Assembly: GCF_002104995.1 (NCBI RefSeq)
Contig: NW_024468259.1
Coordinates: 62,001-126,000, forward strand
DNA: 64,000 nucleotides
Direction: 5' to 3'
Origin: Linderina pennispora
Lineage: Eukaryota; Kickxellomycota; Kickxellomycetes; Kickxellales; Kickxellaceae
In this document: piece by piece, positions 48,249 through 57,535 of the stretch
Position numbering within the stretch: position 1 is the stretch's first letter
Layout of the letters: every line of letters starts with the position of its first letter
Notes under the pieces: model-generated
Database searches by the model: none
What the model was told of the DNA's origin: nothing
The model's input: only the letters and a program-made list of their open reading frames with translations
Made by a program: the position numbers and the translations under genes

Positions 48249-49319
48249 ATGGCTCCACGGAAGGGACGGAACGCAGCGGCCAAAGCCAAGGCTGCCAAGG
48301 GCGAGGCAACCTACACCATGGATCAGCTCCTGGCCAAGGCACAGGAACTGATGGACGACAACGAGCCCCAGACGGCATTGCAGTTTGCCGCGAAGGCGAT
48401 TGAGATGGACGCAAACAACACACAGGCGCTGTTCCTGGCGGCGCTGATCCAGCTGGAAATGGGGTCTGTGGACCCGGCAATCAACTGCTTGCAAAAATGC
48501 GTGCAACTGTCGCCAGAGCGCGGCTTCGAGAAATACATGTACCTGGGCCAGTTCTCGGTCGAGCTCGAAGCCGTAAAGTACTTTGAGCTGGGTGTGCAGG
48601 CAATGCAGCGCGATCTGGCTGAGCTTCCGCAGGACTCGCTGCAGGCCGCTGAGCTGCGGCGTATGATGGCTGAGGCGTATGTGGCCATCACTGAAATCTT
48701 CCTGACCGACTGCTGCGACGAACCGGACGCTGAGCAAAAGTGCGAGCAGCTATTGCAGCTTGCAGTGGAGAGCGACCCAGAGTGCCCCGAGGTGTACCAG
48801 ACGTTGGCGTCTGTGCGCATGAGCCAGGCGCGCCCCGACGATGCGCGCGAGTGCCTGAAAAAGGGCATGTCGCTGTGGATCAATAAGGATCCGAACGACC
48901 CGCAGATCCCGTCGTACGATAACCGGCTTGCGCTGGCGCGGCTTCTCTTGGAGGTTGACGAGAAGGAGGAGGCGCTGTCGTTGCTCGAGCGCCTGCAAAA
49001 GCAGGATGACGAGAATGTCGATCTGTGGTATCTGTATGGCTGGACGTATAAGCTGCAGGCGGAGGATACCAGCGAAGACGGGGACAAGGCGGATCTGCTG
49101 CGCTCGGCCCGCGCGTGTCTGAGGCGCGCGATCAAGCTGGCCCAGATGCAGGAGTACGAGGACGAGAGCCTGGTGGCTCACGCGCAGGAGCTGGTGACAG
49201 GCATCAATGAGCTGGTGCCGGATGACGGCAACGACGACGCCGAAGAGGAGGTTGCCGGCAATGAGGGCGAGTGGGAGGACGTGGCCAGCGACGACGACAA
49301 TGCCATGGACACGATGTAA
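48249..49319 (+). CDS. ACL4: TPR protein, Acl4-like ribosome assembly chaperone
   Basis: The 356-residue product starts at ATG 48249 (MAPRKGRNAAAKAKAAKG). An in-frame upstream extension is AT-rich leader. After the basic N-terminus come tetratricopeptide helices from about 25: YTMDQLLAKAQELMDDNEPQTALQFAAKAIEMD, TQALFLAALIQLEMGSVDPAINCLQK, PECPEVYQTLASVRMSQARPDDAREC, then RLALARLLLEVDEKEEALSLLERL. The last 35 residues are very acidic (EEEVAGNEGEWEDVASDDD). The layout, TPRs plus acidic tail, fits Acl4, which escorts newly made Rpl4 to the nucleus. Other TPR proteins cannot be ruled out. It is intact and single-exon. Confidence 0.78.
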   Translation: MAPRKGRNAAAKAKAAKGEATYTMDQLLAKAQELMDDNEPQTALQFAAKAIEMDANNTQALFLAALIQLEMGSVDPAINCLQKCVQLSPERGFEKYMYLGQFSVELEAVKYFELGVQAMQRDLAELPQDSLQAAELRRMMAEAYVAITEIFLTDCCDEPDAEQKCEQLLQLAVESDPECPEVYQTLASVRMSQARPDDARECLKKGMSLWINKDPNDPQIPSYDNRLALARLLLEVDEKEEALSLLERLQKQDDENVDLWYLYGWTYKLQAEDTSEDGDKADLLRSARACLRRAIKLAQMQEYEDESLVAHAQELVTGINELVPDDGNDDAEEEVAGNEGEWEDVASDDDNAMDTM

Positions 49320-50030
49320 TCGAGGAACAATGAGGTGCTGTTTAGTAGATAAATTGAGAACGTTGCAAACAAGCGAGGCGCACATGATCGCGACCCGATT
49401 CACGCTCGCGGCAGAGCTGCAACTTAAGCCGAACACCTCTTTCAGGCGCTGCCGAGGAGTGCCGATCTGCATGTCGCTGAGTGGATTTGAGAAGGAGCGC
49501 TTTTGGGGAGTGGCCAGTTTGATGACAAGATTTATCGAGTGAATCCCCTGTCGTACAGGAATTTACTAGTGCTGGCTGTTGTGTGTATTGCGGATCCACA
49601 CACACGGAATAGTTGGAAAAACCGCTGCAGACCTTTTCTTCCCCTTTTCTCTCTTCTTTGCATTTCAAAACACTCTTAATAACATTCCCTAGCTCCCCTC
49701 CCCTCTTTCCTCTCGACACCTTTTGGTACAGCAAACCGCTCTCCACCGCTCTCTAAAGGTAAGCTTCTATCCAGAAATCTGGCAAGCCCTTGTGTGGGAA
49801 TAAAATCGCTGCTGCCTCTTCCCAGAAAGGTGCACTACTGGCTTGGAGGACCGTAAACCGTGGGCTGCTATTGATAATAAACGGTCCGAGCGCTATCCGC
49901 TGCACCGACTGGACCCGGCTCTCTGGAGCTTTGGGTCAGTAAGCTCCCAGACGCCACAGATATCTAAAAATGGACCCAGCGGCCTTGTCTCTCCTTCTCT
50001 CCCATCCAATAACCACACATAGATCGTATA
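49320..50030. other. Intergenic region and leader of the GPI-anchored protein gene
   Basis: It holds the promoter and a probable leader intron (49759-50022) of the gene at 50031. C/T-rich tracts near 49620-49740 resemble the pyrimidine-rich promoters of highly expressed fungal genes. No other coding sequence is seen. Confidence 0.5.
49759..50022 (+). other. Probable 5' UTR intron
   Basis: Donor CTAAAG|GTAAGC at 49759 and acceptor ...CACACATAG at 50022, 8 nt before the ATG of the DUF7707 gene. A C/T-rich tract lies ~30 nt before the acceptor. The design is the same as in the eL6 leader. Confidence 0.45.
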
Positions 50031-50726
50031 ATGAAGTTCATCATCGCCCTCACTCTTGCCACGGTCGCCTCGGCCGAGACCTGGAAAATCACGAGCCTTG
50101 ACCAGGGCACCCGTACCAACCTGTGCGCACTTCAGATCCAGTCGTGCCAGAACGACTGTGGCGGCGCCGACCAGGCCCCCATGGCCTTCTGTAACGAGAA
50201 GACTCTCGCCTGGGGCTGCGGTTGCCTGGAGCGCACTCCCAACTTCTCCCTCTGGAACTGGCCCGTGCCGGTCACCGACTGTAGGGGCTCCAGGGACGTC
50301 TGCCGCAATAACTGTAACGCGGCCTCCTCGGGTGACCGCAACGAGTGCTTCACCAAATGTGATGCCACCCACCAGTGCAGCACCGAAAACGCTCCGATTT
50401 CGTACACCAACTCGACTGGCGTCGATACCGCACCCATCTACGTCGGCCCAGCTGTCTCGTACAACGGCACCAAGCTGGGTGATCTGAACGATGGCAACAA
50501 GCGTCCGGACTCGGTCGAGGACTCGTCCTCTGAGTCAGCGTCAGCCTCAGGCTCCAAGCCTAGCGCGTCGGCCTCGGGCTCCAAGAACAGCGCATCGGGC
50601 TCTGCTGGTGACGAGAAGGCTAGCTCGGCTGCCAAGTCCGAGTCGACCAACGGCGCTGCATCCGTCAAGGCCTTCGGCTACGCCGGTGTGTCGCTGCTGG
50701 TTGCTGCTGGTGCCACCCTTCTCTAA
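50031..50726 (+). CDS. Secreted GPI-anchored Cys-rich protein (DUF7707-like)
   Basis: The 231-residue product starts at ATG 50031. Residues 1-15 (MKFIIALTLATVASA) are a signal peptide. The mature N-terminus has about 12 cysteines in the DUF7707 order: NLCALQIQSCQNDCGG, FCNEKTLAWGCGCLE, DCRGSRDVCRNNC, ECFTKCDATHQCS. A Ser/Ala/Gly-rich stalk (about 160-205, SASASGSKPSASASGSKNSAS) is suited to O-glycosylation. The end is a hydrophobic helix (AFGYAGVSLLVAAGATLL) preceded by small residues, the signal for GPI attachment. GPI13, also in this window, would take part in making that anchor. The role is probably at the cell wall or membrane surface. Codon bias is strong. Confidence 0.85.
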   Translation: MKFIIALTLATVASAETWKITSLDQGTRTNLCALQIQSCQNDCGGADQAPMAFCNEKTLAWGCGCLERTPNFSLWNWPVPVTDCRGSRDVCRNNCNAASSGDRNECFTKCDATHQCSTENAPISYTNSTGVDTAPIYVGPAVSYNGTKLGDLNDGNKRPDSVEDSSSESASASGSKPSASASGSKNSASGSAGDEKASSAAKSESTNGAASVKAFGYAGVSLLVAAGATLL

Positions 50727-50809
50727 ACTCCTTCCCAAATAAACAACACTGCCATGACATCAAAAGAAAATAAACATTGGATTCTCTTGTTTTTGTGTAA
50801 AACCACCAA

Positions 50810-53800
50810 CTACTTGCGACGGTCGTCTTTGTCGTCTGCGTCCCAAATTGACCGGCTATGATACAGCGAGCCGCCAAAGGATGTCGGGTGGGACATCTCG
50901 CGGTCAATCGGAATCCGGAACGGGTTGGTCAGTGCGTCCACCCCCTGATCGCTGCTCTGCTTTTGCTCGCGCTCGCGCTCGCGCTTGCGCACCGGCGCGC
51001 CGATTGGCTCAACCAGCGGCCGCCGTGGGTTGACAAGGCTGCCACCAAAAATCAGCGACTGTGTCTGCTCGGCAGCCGGCGTCGTACTGCGCAGCGAGAA
51101 TGGGTCGGTGCTCTGCTGGCCGGCAGCTGCCTCGGGGAATACTGGCGAGGGGCGGTCGTTGACAGTGCTGCTGCGACCTGACTCGCGGCCATCGGCGCGC
51201 TCAAAATCCGGCCACCCGCTGCCTGCGCGAAGATCCAATGACTGGAACCGGAAGTGCGGGCTCGTGGCATTGCCCAGGACGCTGCGCTGGTCCAAGTTCT
51301 CAAACGAGCTCGTCAAAATCCTGTCCAGCGGCCGAGCATGGCCAGCTGATGCCATCGACGGCCGCTGGAAATCGCGACGGGCCAGGTCGCTCATCCTGCC
51401 GATGCTGCTGCCACCGCCACTACGCTGCCTGGCCGGTGTCGGGTAGGCCAGATCTGTGTCTTTCAGAATGCTCAGCGCGCTGGCCTCGGCAGTTGTTGTC
51501 GACAGCGACGGGTCTCCGGCACTGCTGCCCCACAGCGACGATCTTGTCAGCCGGCCAGCATCACGCACTGAGTTCACAGGGCTCAGATGGCGGACAAAAT
51601 CCAAGTCGCTCGCAGCATCCAGCGGCGCGCCAGCGTTGATCAGGCTCAAGGAGTCAATTGCTGCCGACGACGTCGCCAGCGGTACACTCCTATCCCAAAA
51701 CAGCAGCAGGTCACTGAGGTCGGCGCTACGTCTTGACCCTACACCGCTGATACTCATGCCCTGGGCGCTGCTGATCGCTGGCACCACCGCATCGCCAAAC
51801 CCACCGCTCATGTTGGCAAATGACGATGACCTGGCGTGATTGAACCCACTGTTCTGGCTACTGCGCCTTACCGGCATCGTCTGCGCCTGGTACGCCAACG
51901 ATGGTGGTTGAAGCTCGCCAAACGGATTCACCCTCGTCGGCGATGCAGCCAGTGGCAGTGGTGACGCAGTGCTGACTGCTGGCTGGTACCTGCGCATGGT
52001 CTGTGCATTAGCCAGTGCCTGCAGCCGCTGGCGCTCGCTGGTGGCCTCGTCGAGCTGCGGAATCAGCGCGCTGATTTCAGCCTGGATCTTCTCGGCCGAC
52101 ATCGCGATCCGCGACCGGTCGTCCTGCATGCGGTGCCGCCTGCGCACTGCCTCCTTGATTTGCGCATCGAGTTCAGCGTTCTTCTTCTCCTGCACCGTCA
52201 GCTCTGCCCGCTTAGCCTTTAGACTAGCTGCCAGATCCGCCTGCTGCGCCGTCAGTTCATCCAGCCGCTGCTGTGCTTTCTCGACCTCAGCCTTAATTGC
52301 ACCGATGGTGTTCTTCAGCTCTTCCTGCTGCCGCCCGTGGTCACGCTTCTCCTTCTGCATCGTCTCCTCCAGCGCCCTCGCGCTTTTCGTATACTCCTCC
52401 GTCTTGCGCTCTTGGTCGCGCATCCGCTCGAGTGCGCGCTGCCGCCTGCCCATGGCATCGGTGATTGCTGTGTCCAGCCGTATCTTCTCGCTGTCCAGCC
52501 TGCGCTTTTCCGCCTCGAGCTCACGGATCTTGTCACGCTGAGCCGCCTTTGCCAGCTCCTCCTCCTTGCGCTTCGCCTTCAGCTCGTGGATCTCGCGCTG
52601 CAGTCTTGCGCGCTCTTCGTCGGCGTGCTCTCGCAACTCAGCAATACTGCGCTCTAGCGCATCCACTTCGTGCTGCGATGCCTCAATCTCTGCCTTAATA
52701 CTCGCTGTATTCGCTTCATTTGCTGTCTCCGTCTTGGTACCGTTGGCCTTTTGCTGCTGCTGCTGCTGCTGCTGGGCCTCACCCCGCGACAGCGTGCTGA
52801 CAAATACTGGTTGGGAGGCTGTGCGTCCCCGGCTCTGCGACACCGCCCAAATGCGCAGCTGGTACATGTGTGCGCTCTGCAGTCCGCGGATCCTCGTATA
52901 ATCCTCGGAGCCGCTGCATGAGCCAACGATATGGCCATTGACCTCGATTTCGTACCGCGCCACCCGCGCTTCCCTCAGCCCCTTGCGGTCGATGCTGATC
53001 AACCCGTTGCCAATAGTCAAGACTGTGCTGGCCAACTCTGCCCGTCCATCACCCGGCGCCAACGTCGTTGATTGCACACCCTGCGCATCGCCCACGCCTA
53101 TGCTGTTCGTGGCACCGCCAGGCCCAAAGATGCCCGGCGAATTATCAGAGTCGCCCGCTGTAACAATGCTCTTTGGCATGGCTGCCCAGCTGACAATGAC
53201 GCTGGTATCCCGAATTTCGACAATGCCCAGCCTTGGTGCCGGTGGCGGAATAATCCCCAGCAACAAACAAGCCGGGTCCAGCAATCTCTCGAGCCGCCGG
53301 GCATGGTGGTATGCGAGCCACAGGATCCCAAACGATGTGCAGTATGCTGCTATCGGTGCCTGCAGGTACTCGGGCAGAATCGAGCACCACGGGTTGCCGA
53401 TGCGCGCCAGACTCATCACCGCTGTCAGCGCCCAGCCCTTCGAGTCCAGCCCATGCACTCCGCGCACCAGTAGCATGCACACCACAATCGTCGAAAACAA
53501 GGACGTCGTTGTGTACGGCACCATGTAGAATATCGCTACATTCACTACCGTCATGGCCACTGTCAGCAGAGCGAAAAACACCACGGACATGCCGAACGCC
53601 TGTACAAACACCGAAAACGAGAAAAACGTAAACACCAGCCATTCTGCTGGCATATGCAGGTCCATGATATCGAACAGAAACACGCCCGCCCACGCTACCA
53701 ATGCTGCTGTGGCCCGGTGCCGATTGAAGAATGCCAGGACCTCGTCCCACCAGAGCTCGAGCTGCCGTCCCAGATCATCCTCACCAGCTGTCTCGCTGTT

Positions 53801-53977
53801 GCTAGCTCCTGTCTCTGGGCCATTGGTTGTGGAAAACAGCGACGGTGCTGCGCTCGACTGCCCTTTTTTAGCTGTGTTGCCATTTGGAGCTGGCGAATTG
53901 CCGTCACTCCCAATTCCCGCCGCCGGAATTGCTGTCGCTCCTGTTGGCTGCTGCTGCTGTTGCTTTTCAGCCTTCAT
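50810..53977 (-). CDS. Membrane protein with FN3 and long coiled coil
   Basis: The 1055-residue product starts at ATG 53977 (MKAEKQQQQQPTG). The upstream open part has no ATG suited as a start and is A/T-rich leader. About four to five hydrophobic segments lie at ~90-260 (ATAALVAWAGVFLFDIMDL, WLVFTFFSFSVFVQAF, FALLTVAMTVVNVAIFYMV and others). A fibronectin type III domain follows (RLGIVEIRDTSVIVSWAAMP ... YQLRIWAVSQSRG) at ~265-410. A long charged coiled coil runs ~430-680 (EVDALERSIAELREHADEER onward). The remainder is disordered and Ser-rich. Fungal proteins with this layout exist, but I know no assigned function. It could be a membrane-tethered scaffold. Confidence 0.8.
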   Translation of the reverse strand: MKAEKQQQQQPTGATAIPAAGIGSDGNSPAPNGNTAKKGQSSAAPSLFSTTNGPETGASNSETAGEDDLGRQLELWWDEVLAFFNRHRATAALVAWAGVFLFDIMDLHMPAEWLVFTFFSFSVFVQAFGMSVVFFALLTVAMTVVNVAIFYMVPYTTTSLFSTIVVCMLLVRGVHGLDSKGWALTAVMSLARIGNPWCSILPEYLQAPIAAYCTSFGILWLAYHHARRLERLLDPACLLLGIIPPPAPRLGIVEIRDTSVIVSWAAMPKSIVTAGDSDNSPGIFGPGGATNSIGVGDAQGVQSTTLAPGDGRAELASTVLTIGNGLISIDRKGLREARVARYEIEVNGHIVGSCSGSEDYTRIRGLQSAHMYQLRIWAVSQSRGRTASQPVFVSTLSRGEAQQQQQQQQKANGTKTETANEANTASIKAEIEASQHEVDALERSIAELREHADEERARLQREIHELKAKRKEEELAKAAQRDKIRELEAEKRRLDSEKIRLDTAITDAMGRRQRALERMRDQERKTEEYTKSARALEETMQKEKRDHGRQQEELKNTIGAIKAEVEKAQQRLDELTAQQADLAASLKAKRAELTVQEKKNAELDAQIKEAVRRRHRMQDDRSRIAMSAEKIQAEISALIPQLDEATSERQRLQALANAQTMRRYQPAVSTASPLPLAASPTRVNPFGELQPPSLAYQAQTMPVRRSSQNSGFNHARSSSFANMSGGFGDAVVPAISSAQGMSISGVGSRRSADLSDLLLFWDRSVPLATSSAAIDSLSLINAGAPLDAASDLDFVRHLSPVNSVRDAGRLTRSSLWGSSAGDPSLSTTTAEASALSILKDTDLAYPTPARQRSGGGSSIGRMSDLARRDFQRPSMASAGHARPLDRILTSSFENLDQRSVLGNATSPHFRFQSLDLRAGSGWPDFERADGRESGRSSTVNDRPSPVFPEAAAGQQSTDPFSLRSTTPAAEQTQSLIFGGSLVNPRRPLVEPIGAPVRKREREREQKQSSDQGVDALTNPFRIPIDREMSHPTSFGGSLYHSRSIWDADDKDDRRK

Positions 53978-54691
53978 AGGGCGGGAGTCGATACGACTAT
54001 AATAATAATTGTAGGAGAAAACGACAAATGCGAAAAAAAGACTCGTTTTTCTCAGAAATGCAAACTGGAGTGCCAAACACCAGTGGAAGCAAAAAAGCGA
54101 TAGTAGGAAAATTCCAAACAACCGCTGAGGTGCGTCGCACAAAACAAAAAAAACCTCTGCTGCGCCGCGATAAATCTGATTTCTACCAGCAACACACTCC
54201 ATCATGCGCAAGTGCCTGTTGCCCGCTTTCAGTCAGGTACAGCGCATGCCAGATGCTCGGCTGTCACAGTGCACTAACGAGCGTGTGGGTGCCACTTTGA
54301 TTGATGAATATGCAGGTCATTTTATGTGTCTGCTGTGTGGTTTATTGTTTGCAAATGAAGCGCTTGTCGGTAAGTCCAGGGCGAGAGGAGCAGCAGTAGG
54401 GTGCGGACATTTGCCTAGCCATTGCTATGTCGCTGAGAGGCATATGCTGTCTTGGTCTAACTGCTTGACCACGTATTGAAAAGAGTCGCCGCTAGCTTAG
54501 GTCAACCACAAGGCGGCATCACCATTTAGCCGCGATCCGCTCAGAGCAGCACTATTTGAAAGGCGTGCCAAGAGAACTGTAGGTGACAAGCCATTAGCAC
54601 TCTTTGACAAGTAGAACAACTACAGAACCATTTTGGCAGCTGGCCAGCTGCTCTTTCTTGTCTCCTCAGCCTTTTTTTGCACATTAGATAC
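53978..54691. other. Divergent intergenic region
   Basis: Upstream region of the FN3 protein gene (minus) and the orphan gene (plus). No clear TATA box and no further coding sequence. Confidence 0.45.
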
Positions 54692-57115
54692 ATGGCCTCC
54701 ACTACTATTGACCCGCTTTCTCATACATCTTTCTCTTCTCTGCGAGCTGATAGCAGCCCAGTCAAGAGCAACGGCGTGGATATCCACCAGATGGACCTGC
54801 TGAGTGGCACGGTAGCTCTGCTGGGTGTGGCATCTATAATCCTGCAGGCCATCCGCACTCCGCTGAAGTTTTCATACCCGCATTTTGCTGTCTTTTTGAA
54901 ATGGCTCGAGGCAAGCATCGAAAAGGATCTGGACGTGTTTCTCAACTCTTGTACAAAGGACTGCGACACACGCTGCTATCAGCTTACGAGAAATGCACTA
55001 CTGAGAAGACTCAGCAGCAATATCTTTGTCGAGGGAACACCGGGCTGCAACGGAGGTAAATCGGTAACTGCCGATGACTTGAAGGAGACTATCAAGGAAG
55101 GTGGTGGTGATGCGCTGATTGAACTGGCGCGTATTGGTGGGTACCCACGAATGAAGGCCCTTCGCAGAGCCGTGTACCTTACCCGGCATGCTCCTAAGCA
55201 ACTCGAAACCATCGTGGTCTGGCAATGGATTGGTGTGGTGGTCCACTGGCTGATCTTTGACCTCACCACCCTCCTCATTCCCGCAGTTTTAAGTGCCACC
55301 TACTGGGTTGGGCGTGTCTTTCGGGGTGGAGCACATAAAATGCGCCCACAGATGGCATGCACTCCTTTCATATCGAAGAGGCTTATCAGCTACGATATGC
55401 TGGAGCTAGCCAAGCATCGCATACAGATCCAGCACCAGCCATGGGTCCGCTTTGGCACGTATTTCATGCTTGCTGAGCTGTCGGAAAAGCCTATCAGTGT
55501 TCGCGCGTGGGGAAAAGACGACCGACAAGACACATGCGACCATCTAGTGCATCCACTTGTCTACGACCGGAGGATCTGTTCGCAGATTTCCACTGACCAG
55601 TGCTCTGTGGCCCGGATGCTGTACACTGTTTCCCTACTCAGTATCCGGACGATGCTACTCTGCAGCAACATCGCGTTTGTCCCAAACTACGTCATACTCA
55701 GTGGGCACAGTAACCTTGATTTGAAGAGGATGGGCCCGATGCTCTTGGTCAACAACGGCACGCTACACGGACTTTATGAGCTCATGTACCAGGTGGGCAG
55801 TCAGGGCAATGGAGATCTGGATAAACATGCCAGAGAGCGCCTTCTTGGTTCGTATAGGCAATTGACTGAGAGGATGCGAGGAAAACTTGGCGACATGATA
55901 TGCGAAGGTAGTCAGACGAGCATCCTGCTTAATCTTGCCTTGGCCAGTATGCAGGATAATAGTGTCAATGAGGCCCGCGACCTTGTAGCCCAAATGCCGG
56001 GTACCCAGAATCCTGCAAACCAGTTCGAGCTTGCTGGTGTCAAAATTGACCCAGAGTCATTTCTCTCTGTCTATCAACACCGGCTCGTCATGAACACCAC
56101 TATCGGGTTGCTCATAGAAAGCGTCCAAACATTCGACCTGCACTGGGGCGCAACTACTTGGTTACTCCAGCTATTTCTCCGTGCTTACGAGGACGTGAAC
56201 CTGACTGATGACCACAGCACATGCAGCAGTGAGACTGCCAACCCCGGGAAAATCCGCGGGAGAGTAAAGGCACTGTGCTTTTTACCGTTTCAGCCCAAGC
56301 TACCCCATCCACCAGCAGGAGCAGATGAGCGGCAGAGGGATATGCCAATGGCGTCTAAGCTGAAGGACAAGGGATTCCAAAGCATCTTTAGATCTGCGTG
56401 GTCCCCTTTTGGCTGTAACGAGGCCGGTCAGTTGCTCAGCGCTCCTCCTGCGTGGTGCGTCTGTCGGCGCCATTGCACAGGATTGTGCACTCTTGTCGTG
56501 GAAAGATGGAAGCTGCTTGTCTCGGCCCCTCTTTACCAGCACACCCCCTATATATTCGATAGGCGTACTGAGCCTGGCACTGAATCCTCCCCCTTGCTCC
56601 CTGACTCGATTATACCCATCGTACCCCTCATCTGCTCGACGAATATACGCTTGCTGAATAGGCACATCAAGAAAATGGGATGGATTGGCAAAACCACAGC
56701 CGAAGCTGGTGATAATGGTATACCTACCTCCTCGACACCCGAACAGACGAGCAATGCCATCACTGCACTGCCACCGGGACCGCTTACTGATCATCTCTAC
56801 CAGAAACTATACAGGATACTGGTTATCTCTCGGGGACGAATTTACACCTGGGACCTCGATAAAACATCCAATGTAGTTACGGAGTCAGTGAGCTACTTTT
56901 GCAAACCCGAAACAGTCTCCGTCAGTGGCACATTGTTGACGGTCTATGAAGCCGACGCTCAAGCAATAAAGGGCACAGAGACTGTGGCTGTTAACACTGC
57001 AGGCCATACAGGCGATCATCAGCAGCCACCAGAACTGTCCTTGTCTCCTATTGCCTGGCGGTATGACTCTCATAATTCCCCATGCTTGTCAGAAGAGCAG
57101 CTGGCAACACATTAG
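54692..57115 (+). CDS. Orphan 807-residue membrane-associated protein
   Basis: The product starts at ATG 54692 (MASTTIDPLSHTSF). A slightly longer frame begins at a non-ATG codon. I recognise no family. Hydrophobic segments lie near 38-50 (SGTVALLGVASIILQAI), ~174-210 (VVWQWIGVVVHWLIFDLTTLLIPAVLSATYWV) and ~310-335. Two Cys-rich spots occur: CTKDCDTRC near 90 and CVCRRHCTGLC near 590. The C-terminal ~100 residues include TDHLYQKLYRILVISRGRIYTWDLD and a stretch resembling beta strands. Codon use is less biased than in housekeeping genes, with more A/T at third positions. It lies next to the amplified F-box/LRR-like genes and could be part of the same fast-changing, lineage-specific set. Confidence 0.7.
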   Translation: MASTTIDPLSHTSFSSLRADSSPVKSNGVDIHQMDLLSGTVALLGVASIILQAIRTPLKFSYPHFAVFLKWLEASIEKDLDVFLNSCTKDCDTRCYQLTRNALLRRLSSNIFVEGTPGCNGGKSVTADDLKETIKEGGGDALIELARIGGYPRMKALRRAVYLTRHAPKQLETIVVWQWIGVVVHWLIFDLTTLLIPAVLSATYWVGRVFRGGAHKMRPQMACTPFISKRLISYDMLELAKHRIQIQHQPWVRFGTYFMLAELSEKPISVRAWGKDDRQDTCDHLVHPLVYDRRICSQISTDQCSVARMLYTVSLLSIRTMLLCSNIAFVPNYVILSGHSNLDLKRMGPMLLVNNGTLHGLYELMYQVGSQGNGDLDKHARERLLGSYRQLTERMRGKLGDMICEGSQTSILLNLALASMQDNSVNEARDLVAQMPGTQNPANQFELAGVKIDPESFLSVYQHRLVMNTTIGLLIESVQTFDLHWGATTWLLQLFLRAYEDVNLTDDHSTCSSETANPGKIRGRVKALCFLPFQPKLPHPPAGADERQRDMPMASKLKDKGFQSIFRSAWSPFGCNEAGQLLSAPPAWCVCRRHCTGLCTLVVERWKLLVSAPLYQHTPYIFDRRTEPGTESSPLLPDSIIPIVPLICSTNIRLLNRHIKKMGWIGKTTAEAGDNGIPTSSTPEQTSNAITALPPGPLTDHLYQKLYRILVISRGRIYTWDLDKTSNVVTESVSYFCKPETVSVSGTLLTVYEADAQAIKGTETVAVNTAGHTGDHQQPPELSLSPIAWRYDSHNSPCLSEEQLATH

Positions 57116-57535
57116 CAGCTCGCTATTTATTAAGCATGAATAATATTCTTGAACACATACATATGGCAGATGCACATGATAGGAGTAATGACAGTGGTGT
57201 GTCTACTGGTATTGGTGAGCCTACAATAATTAGATTTGTGACCTGGTATAAAGCACCTAGCGATGAGCACACATGCAGACGCCGCATAGAGCCCCACATT
57301 CGGCAGCTCCTGGGTATTTTCCTCCTGCCAGTTTTATTGGCCGAAGGGTACTGATTTTCAAGAGGATTCTCACAGAATAATTTTGCTCTTTCTGGACTCC
57401 TTGCCAGCCTTTTTGCGCAGCCAGACCGCTTCTCCTGACAGATATAAAAACTCAAGACGATACTCCCAAACTTAACCTCATCAGAACCTCATCATTCTTT
57501 TTCCTATCGAGCTACTCACACCAAAGATTATCGCC
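57116..57535. other. Intergenic region and promoter of F-box/LRR-like copy 2
   Basis: The last ~140 bp (57396-57535) match the region before copy 1. The rest shows nothing recognisable. Confidence 0.55.
57444..57450 (+). promoter_or_regulatory. TATA box of F-box/LRR-like copy 2
   Basis: TATAAAA 92 bp before the ATG, in a segment nearly identical to the copy 1 promoter. Confidence 0.7.
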
